Positions 51,246-61,038 are shown, counted from the first letter of the stretch. The stretch is DNA of 64,000 bases from Pseudomonadales bacterium (GCA_024234395.1 JACKOH010000001.1:887001-951000); one strand, 5' to 3'. Numbers and translations: made by a program. Notes: a model not told the origin generated them from the letters alone.

Positions 51246-52124
51246 ATGAACGTAGGGCAATACATCGAGCAACTGGAGCGGCGCTTTGCCGAGGCCCCGC
51301 TGTGTTATGGGCACGGCACGGATAATCCCGTGGATGAGGCTGCCTACCTGGTATTTGCCTCCCTGGCACTGGACTGGGATGAGTATCCTGCCGCTTTGTT
51401 GCGGGAACTGACGGTTGCCGAACAGGAAATGCTCGAACAGCGGTCCCGGCAGCGCCTGACTGATCGGGTACCTACGGCCTACCTGGTGGGTACGGCCTGG
51501 TTTGCCGGCTATCCATTCAAGTCAGATCGACGCGCGCTGGTGCCACGCTCACCGATTGCCGAACTGGTACAGAACCGCTTTGAACCGTTGCTGGCCGCCG
51601 AACCGCAACGGATCCTGGATCTGTGCTGCGGAGGCGGTTGTATCGGCATCGCCGCAGCCCTGGAGTTCCCCGGGGCCCGTGTCGATCTTGCCGATCTTTC
51701 CGTTCCGGCCCTGCAACTGGCAACAGAGAACATCCATCTGCATGGACTGGAAGGGAGAGTGGAAGTCCAGCAGTCGGATCTGTTCGCCGGCCTGCTCGGC
51801 AGACGCTACGACCTGATACTGTGCAATCCACCCTACGTGAGCGAAGAGGAGGTCGACAACCTGCCAGCGGAATTTCATCATGAGCCCCGTGACGGCCTGA
51901 TTTCCGGCGAGACCGGGCTGGCGCTGCCCCGGCAGATCCTGGCGGCTGCGGCCGACTACCTCAGCGATCGGGGCATCCTGATACTGGAAGTGGGCTATTC
52001 GCACCCGCTGCTCAGTGAGCGCTATCCCGAGGTTCCGTTTCTGTGGCTTGAATTTGAACAGGGCGGGGAGGGGGTTCTGATGTTGACCCGGGAGCAGTTG
52101 CTCAGGTACAGAGACCGCTTTTAG
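51246..52124 (+). CDS. prmB: 50S ribosomal protein L3 glutamine methyltransferase
   Basis: Methylates the side-chain amide of a glutamine in ribosomal protein L3 using SAM. The 292-residue protein has the N-terminal helical recognition domain, the PrmB-type RALVPRSPIAELV at residue 98, SAM motif ILDLCCGGGCIGIAAAL and catalytic CNPPYVSEEE near residue 197. RALVPRSPIAEL favours PrmB over PrmC. aroC follows 82 bp later, an order shared with Pseudomonas and E. coli relatives. Confidence 0.93.
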   Translation: MNVGQYIEQLERRFAEAPLCYGHGTDNPVDEAAYLVFASLALDWDEYPAALLRELTVAEQEMLEQRSRQRLTDRVPTAYLVGTAWFAGYPFKSDRRALVPRSPIAELVQNRFEPLLAAEPQRILDLCCGGGCIGIAAALEFPGARVDLADLSVPALQLATENIHLHGLEGRVEVQQSDLFAGLLGRRYDLILCNPPYVSEEEVDNLPAEFHHEPRDGLISGETGLALPRQILAAAADYLSDRGILILEVGYSHPLLSERYPEVPFLWLEFEQGGEGVLMLTREQLLRYRDRF

Positions 52125-52206
52125 TGTACAATGCCCTGCTTTTCGCCAGGGCAAACCCGCAGTATCCGGGAGCTTCCGGCGGTCAACCCGACAGGCATCC
52201 GAATTC

Positions 52207-53283
52207 ATGTCCGGCAACAGCATCGGCAGGCTTTTTACCGTTACCAGCTTTGGCGAAAGCCATGGGCCGGCGATCGGCTGCATCGTGGATGGCTGTCCGC
52301 CCGGGCTGGAAATCAGCGAAGCGGATCTGCAGGCGGACCTGGATCGTCGCAAGCCCGGACAGTCCCGTTTCACCACCCAGCGCCGCGAGCAGGACCAGGT
52401 CAGAATCCTGTCCGGCGTGTTCGAGGGGCGAACCACCGGCACGCCTATTGGCCTGCTCATTGAAAACACCGACCAGCGCTCGAAGGACTACGGCAAGATC
52501 AAGGATCAGTTCCGTCCCGCACATGCCGACCTGACCTACCAGCGCAAATACGGCATCCGTGATTATCGCGGTGGCGGCCGCTCATCAGCCCGGGAGACCG
52601 CCATGCGGGTGGCTGCCGGCGCTATCGCCAGGAAATATCTGCACCAGGCCGAGGGCATTCTGATCCGCGGCTACCTGAGTCAGCTTGGTCCGATCCGGGC
52701 TGAAACGGTCGATTTCGACGAAGTGGCCAGAAATCCTTTTTTCTGTCCCGATGCCAGCAAGGTGCAGGCCATGGAGGATTTCATGGTGGCCTTGAGCAAG
52801 GAAGGCAATTCGATCGGAGCGCGTATCAACGTGGTCGCCAGCGGTGTCCCGGTGGGTCTCGGGGAGCCGGTGTTCGATCGGCTCGACGCCGACCTGGCCG
52901 GGGCCCTGATGAGTATCAATGCCGTGAAGGGCGTCGAAATAGGAGCCGGGTTTCGCAGTGTGGAACAGAAGGGTACCGAACACCGGGACGAAATCACCCC
53001 GGAAGGATTCCTTTCCAATAACGCCGGCGGGGTCCTCGGCGGCATTTCCAGTGGTCAGGACATTCTCGCCAGCATCGCTCTGAAGCCCACTTCCAGCCTG
53101 CGCATTCCCGGTCGCTCGATCGATGTGCATGGCAATCCCGTCGAGGTGATCACAACCGGTCGCCACGATCCCTGTGTGGGCATCCGGGCGACGCCCATCG
53201 CCGAGGCGATGATGGCCATCGTACTGATGGATCACTACCTGCGGCAGCGCGCCCAGAACACGACCGGCACGCTGCAGCGCTAA
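52207..53283 (+). CDS. aroC: Chorismate synthase
   Basis: Last step of the shikimate pathway: removes phosphate from EPSP to give chorismate, using reduced FMN as catalyst. The 358-residue product has signatures GESHGPAIGCIVDGCPPG near residue 16, the basic YRGGGRSSARETAMRVAAGA near residue 120 and RHDPCVGIRATPIAEAMMAI near residue 318. The N-terminus MSGNSIGRLFTVTSFGES is standard. It supplies chorismate to the trp enzymes encoded further right. Confidence 0.98.
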   Translation: MSGNSIGRLFTVTSFGESHGPAIGCIVDGCPPGLEISEADLQADLDRRKPGQSRFTTQRREQDQVRILSGVFEGRTTGTPIGLLIENTDQRSKDYGKIKDQFRPAHADLTYQRKYGIRDYRGGGRSSARETAMRVAAGAIARKYLHQAEGILIRGYLSQLGPIRAETVDFDEVARNPFFCPDASKVQAMEDFMVALSKEGNSIGARINVVASGVPVGLGEPVFDRLDADLAGALMSINAVKGVEIGAGFRSVEQKGTEHRDEITPEGFLSNNAGGVLGGISSGQDILASIALKPTSSLRIPGRSIDVHGNPVEVITTGRHDPCVGIRATPIAEAMMAIVLMDHYLRQRAQNTTGTLQR

Positions 53284-53442
53284 GCCGCGGCCGGTGCTAT
53301 AAATTTTACCTATAACCCCTATGAGTAATTTTAATTTTATTGTTTCAATTCAATAAGATAAATTTCAGTCCAAGAGAGTTTCCGTAACCTCCGGAATACT
53401 CTGAAGCTCAAACTACAGCGCGACAGCAGAAAGGAAAGGAAC
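53284..53442 (+). promoter_or_regulatory. AT-rich leader of leuCD
   Basis: This 159-bp gap is strikingly AT-rich between 53299 and 53370. TATAAATTTTACC and TATAACC could serve as -10 elements. An 11-codon mini-ORF (53321-53356, MSNFNFIVSIQ) is present but is not rich in leucine, so a classic leu attenuator is not supported. GGAAAGGAAC is the leuC ribosome-binding site. Confidence 0.45.
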
Positions 53443-54870
53443 ATGGCAGGCAAAACCTTATACGACAAGATCTGGGACGCACACCTGGTCAGACAGCGCG
53501 AGGACGGAACCGCACTGATTTACATCGATCGTCAGCTGATTCATGAAGTCACCTCGCCGCAGGCCTTTGAGGGGCTGCGCCTGGCCGGTCGCAAACCCTG
53601 GCGTGCAGAAGCCAACCTGGCCACTCCGGATCACAACATTCCCACCACCCGGGAAGAGCGCAGCCGGGGACTGGATGGCATCAAGGATCCCATTTCCCGG
53701 ATTCAGGTAAAGACCCTGGATGAAAACTGCCAGGAATTCGGCATCCTGGAACTGGGGATGAACGATCTGCGCCAGGGCATCGTGCATGTGGTGGGACCGG
53801 AGCAGGGTGCGACCCTGCCGGGAATGACCATCGTTTGTGGAGATTCCCATACTTCCACGCATGGTGCGCTGGGAGCCCTGGCGCATGGCATCGGAACCTC
53901 CGAAGTGGAACACGTGCTGGCCACCCAGTGCCTGTTGCAGAAGAAGATGAAAAACATGCTGGTCAAGGTCAACGGGAAACTGGGTCCGGGAGTTACCGCC
54001 AAGGACATCGTGCTGGCCATTATCGGCCGGATAGGCACGGCCGGTGGCACCGGTTACACCATCGAGTTTGCCGGCGAAGCGATCCGTTCACTGTCCGTGG
54101 AAGGGCGGATGACCGTCTGCAATATGGCCATCGAGGCTGGTGCCCGGGCCGGTCTGGTGGCGGTAGACGATACCACCCTGGACTACTTGAAGGGACGGCC
54201 TTTTGCCCCGGCAGGGGAGTTATGGGAGCGCGCGGCCGCAGCCTGGAAGGAACTGGTCAGTGACGCCGACGCCCACTTCGACCACGTGGTGGAACTGGAG
54301 GCCGATACCATCGAGCCCCAGGTGACCTGGGGAACCTCACCGGAAATGGTGGCGCCGGTCAGCGGCAGTATTCCCGATCCGGCTGTGGAAACCGACGTCA
54401 GCCGCCGTGGGAATATGGAGCAGGCACTGAAATACATGGGCCTGCAGCCGAGTACTGCAATCCGGGATATCCAGCTGGACTATATATTCATCGGTTCCTG
54501 CACCAACTCGAGGATCGAGGATCTGCGCGAGGCGGCGCAGGTGGTGAAAGGGAAAAAAGTGGCCGCCAACATCGAACTGGCCATGGTGGTACCCGGATCG
54601 GGCCTGGTCAAACAACAGGCGGAGGCCGAGGGGCTGGACCGGATTTTCATCGAGGCAGGTCTTGAGTGGCGCGAACCGGGTTGTTCCATGTGCCTGGCCA
54701 TGAACGCCGACCAGTTGCCGGCCGGCAAACATTGTGCCTCGACGTCAAACCGCAATTTCGAGGGCCGGCAGGGCTTTGGCGGGCGCACTCATCTGGTCAG
54801 CCCGGCAATGGCCGCCGCCGCGGCGGTGGCCGGTCATTTTGTCGACGTGCGCCAGTTGAACAACGCTTAA
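53443..54870 (+). CDS. leuC: 3-isopropylmalate dehydratase large subunit
   Basis: With LeuD it isomerises 2- to 3-isopropylmalate in leucine synthesis, using a [4Fe-4S] cluster. The 475-residue protein has active-site segments TIVCGDSHTSTHGALGALA and ATQCLLQ, and cluster ligands in FIGSCTNSRIEDLR and EPGCSMCLAMN. The N-terminus MAGKTLYDKIWDAHLV is typical. leuD follows 13 bp later. Confidence 0.97.
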   Translation: MAGKTLYDKIWDAHLVRQREDGTALIYIDRQLIHEVTSPQAFEGLRLAGRKPWRAEANLATPDHNIPTTREERSRGLDGIKDPISRIQVKTLDENCQEFGILELGMNDLRQGIVHVVGPEQGATLPGMTIVCGDSHTSTHGALGALAHGIGTSEVEHVLATQCLLQKKMKNMLVKVNGKLGPGVTAKDIVLAIIGRIGTAGGTGYTIEFAGEAIRSLSVEGRMTVCNMAIEAGARAGLVAVDDTTLDYLKGRPFAPAGELWERAAAAWKELVSDADAHFDHVVELEADTIEPQVTWGTSPEMVAPVSGSIPDPAVETDVSRRGNMEQALKYMGLQPSTAIRDIQLDYIFIGSCTNSRIEDLREAAQVVKGKKVAANIELAMVVPGSGLVKQQAEAEGLDRIFIEAGLEWREPGCSMCLAMNADQLPAGKHCASTSNRNFEGRQGFGGRTHLVSPAMAAAAAVAGHFVDVRQLNNA

Positions 54871-54883
54871 CGGGAGAGAGACG

Positions 54884-55543
54884 ATGCGAAAATTCAGTGT
54901 GGTAGAAGGTGTGGTAATCCCCCTGAACCGGGCCAATGTGGACACCGACTTCATTATTCCCAAGCAGTTTCTGAAGTCCATCAAGCGAACCGGCTTCGGC
55001 CCCAACCTGTTCGACGAACACCGTTACCTGGACAAAGGTGAGCCGGATGCCGATAACAGCAAGCGTCCGCTGAATCCGGATTTCGTCCTGAATCAGCCGC
55101 GCTACCGCAACGGAACCATTCTGCTGGCGCGGGAGAATTTCGGCTGTGGCTCGTCCCGGGAGCATGCTCCCTGGGCCCTGGATGACTACGGCATCCGGGT
55201 TATCATCGCGCCAAGTTTTGCCGATATATTTTTCAATAATTGCTTTAAAAATGGACTATTACCTATTGTTTTAGAAAAAGAAATAGTTTCCAAGTTGTTT
55301 CAGGAAGTGGAGGCGAACGAAGGCTACTCGCTGAGCGTGGATCTGACCAGTCAGACTATTACCACGCCCTCCGCTGAAGTGATTCACTTCGAGGTGGACG
55401 AATACAAGCGGCAGTGTCTGCTCGACGGCCTTGACGAAATCGGCGTGACCCTGCAGGACGCCGACACGATAAGGGATTTCGAGCAGCAATGGCGGGAACG
55501 GGCGCCCTGGTACTTCGCTACCCCCGGGCAGGCCGGGAATTGA
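54884..55543 (+). CDS. leuD: 3-isopropylmalate dehydratase small subunit
   Basis: Swivel-domain partner of LeuC. Conserved segments: PLNRANVDTDFIIPKQFLK near residue 13, ENFGCGSSREHAPWAL near residue 85, and IIAPSFADIFFNNCFKNGLLPI near residue 107. The length of 219 residues is normal. Codons from about 55222 to 55295 are oddly AT-rich (ATA, TTA, CTA, AAT), in contrast to the rest of the gene, although the protein sequence there is fully conserved. leuB, which often follows leuD, is absent; asd is next. Confidence 0.97.
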   Translation: MRKFSVVEGVVIPLNRANVDTDFIIPKQFLKSIKRTGFGPNLFDEHRYLDKGEPDADNSKRPLNPDFVLNQPRYRNGTILLARENFGCGSSREHAPWALDDYGIRVIIAPSFADIFFNNCFKNGLLPIVLEKEIVSKLFQEVEANEGYSLSVDLTSQTITTPSAEVIHFEVDEYKRQCLLDGLDEIGVTLQDADTIRDFEQQWRERAPWYFATPGQAGN

Positions 55544-55646
55544 TCCGGCTGGCGGCGGTATTTCCAATCAACAGGTTCAACCCGTGCCTGGCCTGACGGC
55601 GATACCCGGCAGGTAAGGCACGGTATTCAAGATACAGAGAGGCATC

Positions 55647-56666
55647 ATGAAGAAATTTAATGTAGCGGTGGTGGGTGCCACCGGCGCCGTGGGCGAAGCC
55701 ATGCTGAGTATTCTCGAGCAGCGCAAGTTTCCGGTAGAGCAACTGTTTCCCCTGGCCAGCGAGCGCTCGGCAGGCTCCACCGTGATGTTCAAGGGGCGTC
55801 CGGTCAAGGTGCAGGATCTGGCCGAATTCGATTTCAGCCAGTGTCAGATCGGCCTGTTCTCGGCCGGCGGCAGTGTGTCCGCCGAGTTCGCGCCTAAGGC
55901 GGGTGAGGCTGGCTGCGTGGTCATCGACAACACCTCCCATTTTCGCTACGACGATGACATTCCGCTGGTGGTTCCGGAAGTCAACCCGGAACGTATCGCC
56001 GACTACACCAATCGCAATATCATCGCCAATCCGAACTGCTCCACCATCCAGATGCTGCTGGCCCTGAAGCCGATTCACGACGCTGCGCGGATCAAGCGAA
56101 TTTCCGTGGCCACGTACCAGGCGGTATCGGGAACCGGCAAGGCGGCGATTGAGGAACTGGCCAGGCAGACCGCCGACCTGCTCAACGGACGGTCAGTGAC
56201 CTGTGAGGTCTATCCCAAGCAGATCGCCTTCAACGCGCTGCCCCACATCGATGTCTTCCAGGACAACGGCTACACCAAGGAAGAAATGAAAATGTGCTGG
56301 GAGACCCGCAAGATTTTCGGAGACGATTTGATTAAGGTCAGTGCCACCTGTGTGCGGGTTCCGGTGTTTTACGGTCACTCCGAAGCGGTGCAGATCGAGA
56401 CCGAAAAATTCCTTTCCGACCAGGAGGCTCGCCGCCTGCTCAAAGCCATGCCGGGCGTGGTGGTCATGGACGAGCGCAAGGACGGGGGATATCCCACTGC
56501 AGTTACGGAATCTGTGGGCCAGGACGCAGTTTTCGTAGGTCGAATACGTCAGGATATCTCCATGGAAAACGGCCTGAACCTGTGGGTCGTCTCGGATAAT
56601 GTGCGAAAAGGTGCGGCGCTGAATTCGGTCCAGATTGCGGAACTATTGATAAAAGACTTTTTATAA
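55647..56666 (+). CDS. asd: Aspartate-semialdehyde dehydrogenase
   Basis: Reduces aspartyl phosphate to the semialdehyde for lysine, methionine, threonine and diaminopimelate. The 339-residue protein has the NADP motif VVGATGAVGEAMLSIL near residue 7, the catalytic Cys in IANPNCSTIQMLLAL near residue 131, and QAVSGTGKAAIEEL. The catalytic His is in VRVPVFYGHSEAV. The length and motif set fit the shorter USG-1/Gram-positive-like type. GAGGCATC lies before the ATG. Confidence 0.96.
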   Translation: MKKFNVAVVGATGAVGEAMLSILEQRKFPVEQLFPLASERSAGSTVMFKGRPVKVQDLAEFDFSQCQIGLFSAGGSVSAEFAPKAGEAGCVVIDNTSHFRYDDDIPLVVPEVNPERIADYTNRNIIANPNCSTIQMLLALKPIHDAARIKRISVATYQAVSGTGKAAIEELARQTADLLNGRSVTCEVYPKQIAFNALPHIDVFQDNGYTKEEMKMCWETRKIFGDDLIKVSATCVRVPVFYGHSEAVQIETEKFLSDQEARRLLKAMPGVVVMDERKDGGYPTAVTESVGQDAVFVGRIRQDISMENGLNLWVVSDNVRKGAALNSVQIAELLIKDFL

Positions 56667-56973
56667 TGAATACTTGCATGCGGTAGTGAAGAACTCGTCT
56701 AAGAAAAATTTTGACGAAATCCGGGCAGCTGCGAGCAAATTTCCTTAGAATTATCCCGAGAGTGTCGATAAGGGCGCTAAAATCAGAGGAAAAGGGCTTT
56801 TCACGAACCTGAATTTTTGAATTCAGGTCGCTGTTTTTAAGGGATTAATATATCCGGAGTACGAGTTTTTCAGTTTGTCGGGGGAAGGGTCCCGAAAACC
56901 GAAGCGGTCGCGCCGCGTCACTCGCACCAGAACCTCGAAGCTCAGGGAAATATTCGAAAGTAGGAAAGACTTT
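56667..56973 (+). other. Region upstream of the FimV-like gene
   Basis: These 307 bp hold no accepted gene. Candidate promoter words are TTGACG at 56711 and TAGAAT near 56746, but their spacing is wrong for a pair. AAATTC/GAATTT-type dyad sequence near 56811-56826 may form a small hairpin. AGTAGGAAAG before 56974 is the ribosome-binding site. Confidence 0.4.
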
Positions 56974-59900
56974 ATGATGCGCAAAGCTGCCGCCGTCCTC
57001 ACCGCAATCTGCTGTCTTGTCGCCAATCAGGCCCTGGCCCTGGGCCTGGGTTCACTTACCCTTGAATCGTCGCTGAATCAACCGCTCAGAGCGCGTATCG
57101 AAATCGTCGACCTGGGTGGCGTCAGTCCCGCCGACATCACCGTGCAGATGGCAGCCCAGCAGGAGTTCCAGCGCTTCGACCTGGAGCGCACCAATTTCCT
57201 TACCAGTATTAATTTTGAGATCGAGCGCAGTGCCAACGGTGTCTACGTGGTGCTGACCAGTTCTCAGGCGGTCCGTGAGCCTTACCTGAGCTTCATTCTC
57301 GACACTCGCTGGCCCAGTGGCCGGATTCTCAGTGAGCACACTGTGCTGCTGGATCTGCCGGTGTTCAGCGATGGCCGGTCCGTTGCCGAACCCATCAATC
57401 AGCCGGTCAGCCCCGCCGTCGAGCCACAGCAGGGCGTAGTCGAGCGTCAGACCGCAGCGCCTGCTCCGGCCTCGACGACCGAGCAGGCGGCGGCCCCCAC
57501 TGAGGAGGAGCCGTCGGCTGAGCCTGCCCCGGTGGCAGCTGCAACCCGCAGCGAAACAGTCATCTCCGATGCCCCGCAGCGGGGCGATACGCTGGAAATT
57601 CAGGAATCCGATACGCTGTGGGAAATCGCTATGCGGGTGCGTCCCGGCAGCTCTGTCTCGATTCAGCAGACCATGCTGGCGATTCAGAGAATGAATCCCG
57701 ACGCGTTCGTAAACGGCAACATCAACCGGCTGCAGGCCGGTGCTACGCTGCAGATTCCCGATCTCAGCGATATCCAGAGCATCAATCAACAGCAGGCGGT
57801 GTCTGAAGTTTCCCGCCAGAATCAGCAGGCAGACCTCAATGTCGAGCCGCTCACCGCACCCTCCACGGGACCACGGACATCACCGAACGCCGGTCAGGGC
57901 CAGTTGCGGGTCCTGACTGCCGAAGATGCAGAGCCGGCCGGCAATGGTGGCCGCGCCGCCGTGGAAGCCGAGAACAGTGAACTGGATTCACGAATTCAGG
58001 CCCTGGAAAACCAGCTGGCTCTGCAGGAAGAGGAAGCCGATCGGGTTCGCGTACAGCAGGCCGACCTGCTGTCTCGACTCGACGATCTCGACGAACAGAT
58101 CGCCTCGGCCATGGAGATTATCCGTCTTCAGGATCAGCAACTCGCACAGTTGCAGGGCTCCCTGGCGGAAGCGGCCGAACAGGCAGCTACCCAGCAGCAG
58201 ACTGCTGCACAGACCGCGCCGCCAGCTGAAACCCGCACTCTGCCAGCCCAGCAGCCCCCCCCCAGTTTTCTGGACAGCATTCTGCGCGTTCTCTCCAACA
58301 GCTCGATGGTATTGGGGATCGTCGTAGTACTGGTGGTGCTGCTGATGGTCATGTTGCTGATGCGACGCAATCGGACTGTTACCGACGAAGGTCTGGAGGC
58401 CGACTTCAATGACAGGCTGGAACCGGATAGCACCGGGGACAATCTGCCTGGTGGCCAGAATCTGGATCGGGATCACCCGGATCAGGAACCGGATCACGAT
58501 GAGGATCTGGCCGGTGTGGCAGCTCTGGCAGGCGCGGGCCTGGCAGGTGCAGCACTGGGCGGGTATGAAGACAGTGAATACGATGACCGGCTGGACGATC
58601 TGACCGACGACGATGACGGTGAGACGGACGACGCGGGGGACTGGGAGCCGGTAGCCGACCAGCAAATCGATGCCGACGAAGTAGCAGCGGACCACACCGA
58701 ATACGGCATGGCTGAGGAAGACGAAGCCGACGAGGAAACGGGGGTGGACGTCGCCGAGCTCGACGACGATCCGGAAACGGCATTGGACGAAGCGGACGAA
58801 GTCGACGAAGCGATTGATTTCGAACTGGATAGTGATGACACCCGCGCAGAATCCGACCAGGACGATGTGGAAGTGCTGGATTTTGATATTGACGATTTCC
58901 TCGACGATGAAGACGAGCTGGCGGATTCCTCAGCAGACGAAGAGGAAGCGGATGCTGGAGAATTCAGTTCCGACGTGGATTTCGAGTTGGATACCGATGC
59001 CGAAGAAGAGGGTGGTGACTCCGATACAGCCCATCACGGAAGCATAGAATTTACTCCCGGTACTGCCACTGATGCGGCAGATGAGATGGACCTGGAAACC
59101 GACACTGACACCGAGGAAGAAAATACCGGGTCGGATGCAGTCGAAACACTGGATTTTGATCTGAGCAGTAGTGGCATCGACGATTTCGACAGTGAAAATG
59201 CCGACGAACTGATCGAGGCGGAATCTGCAGGTGCAGCGGAGACTGAATTCGACAGTGTTGATTTCACGCCCGCAGCAGAAGATGGGCTGACCGCACCGGG
59301 ACCTGACCGCAGTCAGGCTGATGAGCAGGAGTCCGATGACGGCGACGCGGTTGAATTCACTGGCAACGACGCTGCGGATCTGACCGGCAATGATGATTCA
59401 GCGGGCACGGTCGAGGAAGGTGAACAGGAAATCGACAGCATCGACTTTGACGCAGACCATGATGACGCGAAGAGTGTCGGTGATATAGAGCTGGATCTGG
59501 ATAGTGAAGAAGCCCGGCCAGAACAGCATATCGAAATCGAACTGGAAGAGGATTCGGAACCGGAATCCAGCTCCACCGATGAAGTGATGGTGGACCTGGC
59601 CGATGACGAAGATGAGGGTTCTGACGACGACTCGCAAGCTGGAAAAGAGGCGTCTTCGCGTGAAGCTAAGGATGCCGAGATCACCGGCATCAATCTGGCT
59701 GAGTCAGCCGCCAATGATCAGGCTGAGGACGATGGCGCTGTAAACGGCGCGAAGGCCGGCAATGGCGCTGACCATGGTGCTGCAGCGCAGTATAAGGATG
59801 ACGAGGAGGAGCAGCCGGACGCTGCCATTGCGCTGGCTGAACTGGACTTTTTATCCGCGGACAAGGATGCCCTGGCTGATGGCGCCGAAGAAGAGCTGGA

Positions 59901-60069
59901 TTTTCTGTCTGACGACGACGAGGCCGCCACCAAGCTGGATCTGGCCTATGCCTATCAGAAGATGGGCGATGTCGACGGCGCCAAGGAAATTCTCGAGGAA
60001 GTGATCAACGAAGGTAACGACGCGCAGATCAGCGAGGCGCGCAACCTGATGCAGGCACTGCAGAAGTAA
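56974..60069 (+). CDS. fimV: FimV-like LysM-containing membrane hub protein
   Basis: FimV proteins localise to the cell pole and support type IV pili and polar organisation in Pseudomonas. The 1031-residue product starts MMRKAAAVLTAICCLVANQA (signal peptide; TTG at 56875 rejected). It has the FimV N-terminal domain (GLGSLTLESSLNQPLRARIE). A LysM peptidoglycan-binding domain is near residues 205-265, a coiled coil near 350-400, and one membrane helix near 442-464 (MVLGIVVVLVVLLMVMLLM). An extremely acidic cytoplasmic region of about 500 residues follows. The C-terminal FimV motif is TKLDLAYAYQKMGDVDGAKE. It lies between asd and truA, as in Pseudomonas. Confidence 0.93.
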   Translation: MMRKAAAVLTAICCLVANQALALGLGSLTLESSLNQPLRARIEIVDLGGVSPADITVQMAAQQEFQRFDLERTNFLTSINFEIERSANGVYVVLTSSQAVREPYLSFILDTRWPSGRILSEHTVLLDLPVFSDGRSVAEPINQPVSPAVEPQQGVVERQTAAPAPASTTEQAAAPTEEEPSAEPAPVAAATRSETVISDAPQRGDTLEIQESDTLWEIAMRVRPGSSVSIQQTMLAIQRMNPDAFVNGNINRLQAGATLQIPDLSDIQSINQQQAVSEVSRQNQQADLNVEPLTAPSTGPRTSPNAGQGQLRVLTAEDAEPAGNGGRAAVEAENSELDSRIQALENQLALQEEEADRVRVQQADLLSRLDDLDEQIASAMEIIRLQDQQLAQLQGSLAEAAEQAATQQQTAAQTAPPAETRTLPAQQPPPSFLDSILRVLSNSSMVLGIVVVLVVLLMVMLLMRRNRTVTDEGLEADFNDRLEPDSTGDNLPGGQNLDRDHPDQEPDHDEDLAGVAALAGAGLAGAALGGYEDSEYDDRLDDLTDDDDGETDDAGDWEPVADQQIDADEVAADHTEYGMAEEDEADEETGVDVAELDDDPETALDEADEVDEAIDFELDSDDTRAESDQDDVEVLDFDIDDFLDDEDELADSSADEEEADAGEFSSDVDFELDTDAEEEGGDSDTAHHGSIEFTPGTATDAADEMDLETDTDTEEENTGSDAVETLDFDLSSSGIDDFDSENADELIEAESAGAAETEFDSVDFTPAAEDGLTAPGPDRSQADEQESDDGDAVEFTGNDAADLTGNDDSAGTVEEGEQEIDSIDFDADHDDAKSVGDIELDLDSEEARPEQHIEIELEEDSEPESSSTDEVMVDLADDEDEGSDDDSQAGKEASSREAKDAEITGINLAESAANDQAEDDGAVNGAKAGNGADHGAAAQYKDDEEEQPDAAIALAELDFLSADKDALADGAEEELDFLSDDDEAATKLDLAYAYQKMGDVDGAKEILEEVINEGNDAQISEARNLMQALQK

Positions 60070-60152
60070 TGCCGTCCGGCAGCCCGGCGTCGACCCTGTC
60101 ATTTTCCGGTTTCACGGCCTGAACCCGCTGTAGGGCTGAAGGCTGTTGCTGC

Positions 60153-60983
60153 ATGGCTGGTCAGACTGAACAGGAACGGCAACTCCACCGCATTGCCCTG
60201 GAAGTAGAGTATGACGGCTCTCCCTTCTGCGGTTGGCAACGCCAGTTTTCTCCCCGCCTACCCACGGTTCAGGGTGCCCTTGAGGAGGCTCTGTCCCGGG
60301 TTGCTGACAGTCCCATCACTGTCTTCTGCGCCGGTCGCACCGATCGTGGTGTGCATGCGACTGGTCAGGTGGTGCATTTCGACACACCGATAGACCGGGG
60401 CCGGAAGGCCTGGACACTCGGAACCAACAGTTCGCTGCCGTTATCCGTCAGGGTCAGATGGGCCCGGCTCGTACCGGGGGATTTTCACGCCCGATTTTCC
60501 GCTATTGCCCGCCGCTACCTGTATCTCCTCTATGAGGCCGATGTGTTGTCTTCCCACCTGTTCGGGAAAGCGACCCGGGTCGCCGTGCCGCTGGATGTGG
60601 ACGCTATGCACAGTGCTGCGCAACTGCTGGTGGGAGAACATGATTTCAGTGCCTTTCGCGCTGCCGGTTGCCAGTCGCGAACGCCGGACCGCTGCCTGCA
60701 CTGGTTGCGGGTGGTGCGCTGGAATCGCTTCGTGGTGGTGGATGTGCAGGCCAACGCATTCCTGCAGCACATGGTCAGAAATATCGTCGGTATGCTGTTG
60801 GAAGTGGGCAAGGGCACTCAGGCTCCGGGCTGGGCCGGAGAACTGCTGCGCTCCAGAGACCGTACCGCTGGCGCCATGACCGCATCACCGGCGGGTCTGT
60901 ACCTGGTGAGGGCATGCTATCCGGAACCCTTCGCATTGCCCGAGAGCGAGTTGGGGCCGATCTTTTTACAACCGTATCCGTAG
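60153..60983 (+). CDS. truA: tRNA pseudouridine(38-40) synthase
   Basis: Forms pseudouridine at positions 38 to 40 of the tRNA anticodon arm. The 276-residue protein has the catalytic Asp in CAGRTDRGVHATGQVVHF near residue 60, YDGSPFCGWQRQ near residue 20, RRYLYLLYE and the C-terminal FLQHMVRNIVGMLLEVG. The length is typical. It precedes trpF by 55 bp, as in Pseudomonas. Confidence 0.97.
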   Translation: MAGQTEQERQLHRIALEVEYDGSPFCGWQRQFSPRLPTVQGALEEALSRVADSPITVFCAGRTDRGVHATGQVVHFDTPIDRGRKAWTLGTNSSLPLSVRVRWARLVPGDFHARFSAIARRYLYLLYEADVLSSHLFGKATRVAVPLDVDAMHSAAQLLVGEHDFSAFRAAGCQSRTPDRCLHWLRVVRWNRFVVVDVQANAFLQHMVRNIVGMLLEVGKGTQAPGWAGELLRSRDRTAGAMTASPAGLYLVRACYPEPFALPESELGPIFLQPYP

Positions 60984-61038
60984 GCTGCGCTGGCTAATTT
61001 TGCTAGAATTCCGCGCTTTTAGCGGATCTCCAACGCAA

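Noticed and set aside
53321..53356. leu attenuator leader peptide
   Set aside because: The 11-codon mini-ORF contains no leucine codons and no terminator/antiterminator pair was seen.
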